From contig CAJJPZ010000107.1 in NCBI GenBank assembly GCA_905193765.1, positions 1 to 7,314 of the forward strand: DNA of 7,314 nucleotides. Reading direction: 5' to 3'. The stretch comes from an uncultured Eubacterium sp. Lineage in GTDB: Bacteria; Bacillota; Clostridia; Peptostreptococcales; Anaerovoracaceae. How positions within the stretch are numbered: position 1 is the first letter of the stretch; every line of letters starts with the position of its first letter. The notes beneath the pieces are model-generated. The model worked only from the letters and a program-made list of their open reading frames with translations, did not search any database and was not told where the DNA came from. Below, piece after piece: positions 5,726 through 7,314 of the stretch. The translations under genes and the position numbers were made by a program.

Positions 5726-7314
5726 ATGGATAATAGTGAAAACAAGAGAACTGCCGACTTTTCTGCAAAGGTGAGCGGCGAAGACTACAAACCGTATGTC
5801 TCACCTGATGAAAACGTCAGGGAGTTCACTGTAAGAGCAGTGATCATCGGGTGCATTCTCGCATGCCTCTTCGGTGCTGCCAACGCATACCTGGCGATGA
5901 AGATAGGTATGACGATATGCGCATCGATCCCGGCTGCTGTTATAGGTATGGCAGTGCTCAAAGGCTTCAGGAACAGTTCTGTGCTGGAAAACAATATCGT
6001 GCAGACTTGTAGGATCATCCGGAGAAGCTCTCGCTGCAGGTGTTGCATTCACACTGCCTGCACTTCTGCTGATGGGCGTAAATGTAAAATTAGTGACTAT
6101 TTTTGCAATCGCAGCTCTGGGTGGAGTCCTGGGGTGCCTGCTGATGATACCTATAAGAAAGTTCCTTATAAAGGACGAGCATGGCAAACTGCCGTATCCT
6201 GAAGGAACAGCCTGTGCAGAGGTAATAGTTGCAGGTAAAGAAGGTGGAACCACATCAAAGATGCTCTTCAAAGGCATCGGTATCGGTGGTATTTTTAAAT
6301 TCCTTACTAACGGTTTCTGCATCTTTCCTGAAGAACTGGATATACCTCTCAAGGGATATCTCAAGGGCGGAGCTGTAGGTCTGGATGTATATCCGTCACT
6401 GCTGGGGGCAGGATTCCTGGTAGGTCCGAGGATCGCAGCGATGTCACTGGCAGTTTCGGTAATAGGCTGTTTCGTTATACTGCCGACGATCTACTTCATA
6501 GGTCAGTATGCTCCGGACGCCATAGGCCTTGCTGATGTTCCTATCGCAGAGCTGGATCACTGGGGACTCTGGACATATTATCTCAAGTACATAGGTATAG
6601 GATCGGTAGTAATGGGCGGATTCATCAGCCTGTTCAAGGCACTGCCTATCATCTACAGATCGTTCAAGGGAACTTTCGCAGCATATAAGCTCAAAGCTGA
6701 AGATGTAAAGAGAACAGACAGAAACATGTCTATCAAGGTGCTTATTATAGGCGTTATAATCATACTTGCTATAATAGCATTCCTGCCTGTATTCCCGAAT
6801 GCCATGGCTGGAAGTATCGGAGCTATACTGGTACTCGTATTCGGATTCATATTCGTAACAGTATCTGCACATCTCGTAGGATATGTGGGCAGTTCAAACA
6901 ACCCTATCGTGGCGATGTCCATAGGAGGTCTGCTGGTAACTGCTGTACTGTTCAGAGTAATGGGCTTCAGCGGTACGAGCGGAGCTATCGCTATCGTAGT
7001 AGTAGGCTCGATAATCTGTATCTGTATCGGTGTATCAGGCGATATGGCACAGGATCTGAAGACAGGATTCCTGCTTGGCGCAACACCGAGAAACCAGCAG
7101 TACGGACAGATGATAGGTGTCATCACATCTGCTGCTGTAATGGGTGCTGTCATCATAATGCTGGATAAGGTATACACTATCGGCAGCGAGAAGCTGGCTG
7201 CTCCGCATGCTACAATGATAAAATCCCTGGCTGAAGGCGTTATGGAGGGTAATCTTCCATGGTCACTCATCCTTATCGGTATGGGTATCGCAGTTGCTGT
7301 ATGGCTCACGGGTG
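5726..7314 (+). pseudogene. OPT family oligopeptide transporter, frameshifted near 6008 and cut by the window end
   Basis: This is a multi-pass membrane transporter of the OPT family (bacterial oligopeptide-transporter type). AAGGAGGA (5713-5720) precedes the ATG at 5726, 18 nt after the serine hydrolase. The first frame encodes residues 1-94, including a first membrane helix (about 36-56) and the family block NAYLAMKIGMTICASIPAAV (53-72), up to NNIVQT. Then an extra T, at 6007 or 6008, shifts the frame, and the unshifted frame ends at a TGA at 6200-6202 (158 residues). Removing one T gives QTVGSSGEALAAGVAFTLPA and a frame open from 6009 to the window edge. That frame includes the OPT signature KLPYPEGTACAEV (6186-6224) and many hydrophobic segments. 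The corrected protein is at least 529 residues; relatives have about 640-670. The downstream part is intact with normal codon use, so a recent mutation or a sequencing error is likely. Peptide import is the family role; substrate unknown. Confidence 0.85.

Noticed and set aside
5801..6364. 187-residue reading frame on the minus strand
   Set aside because: It lies opposite the transporter, with no ribosome-binding site or recognisable domain.
6653..7309. 218-residue reading frame on the minus strand
   Set aside because: It is antisense to the transporter's corrected frame, which has clear OPT family sequence and membrane helices; the opposite frame is a by-product of codon bias.

Overview
The window looks like chromosomal core DNA of an anaerobic, moderately low-GC Firmicute, probably class Clostridia. 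The evidence is the protein families (clostridial-type Obg with OCT domain, L27 beginning with the Firmicutes mature sequence, a PepV/Sapep dipeptidase, DUF3870, an OPT-family peptide transporter), the strong GGAGG ribosome-binding sites and the sigma-A type promoter. A finer placement (for example Anaerovoracaceae) would be a guess. All genes lie on the + strand; no RNA gene, insertion sequence, integrase or CRISPR array is visible.

Layout. (1) 1-705: the 3' end of a large, probably secreted protein, ending in two beta-rich PPC-like repeats. (2) 752-1734: the ribosomal-protein unit. A near-consensus promoter gives an ~88-nt leader that can fold into competing hairpins, then rplU (L21, with an unusual C-terminal extension), rpmA (L27, without the Firmicutes N-terminal extension and without a prp gene between the two), then a clear intrinsic terminator. 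(3) 1756-4914: obg, a PepV/Sapep-like M20 metallodipeptidase and a DUF3870 protein, closed by a second intrinsic terminator. (4) 4937-7314: a class A beta-lactamase-fold serine hydrolase with no signal peptide, 18 nt upstream of an OPT-family oligopeptide transporter. The transporter has a single-base frameshift near 6008 and runs off the window.

How the genes fit together. rplU-rpmA-obg is the classical 50S ribosomal protein/ribosome-assembly GTPase cluster. Downstream, a cytosolic dipeptidase, a DUF3870 protein, a serine hydrolase and a peptide transporter suggest small-peptide uptake and breakdown; this link is inferred from proximity. Both intrinsic terminators sit only about 20 nt before the next start codon (obg and the serine hydrolase). 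They could therefore act as partial terminators that reduce downstream transcription or as attenuators.

No novel defence or mobile system is visible. The most unusual points are the L21 C-terminal domain, the extension-free L27 without Prp, the paired terminator-before-start arrangement, the likely non-beta-lactamase serine hydrolase and the OPT frameshift.
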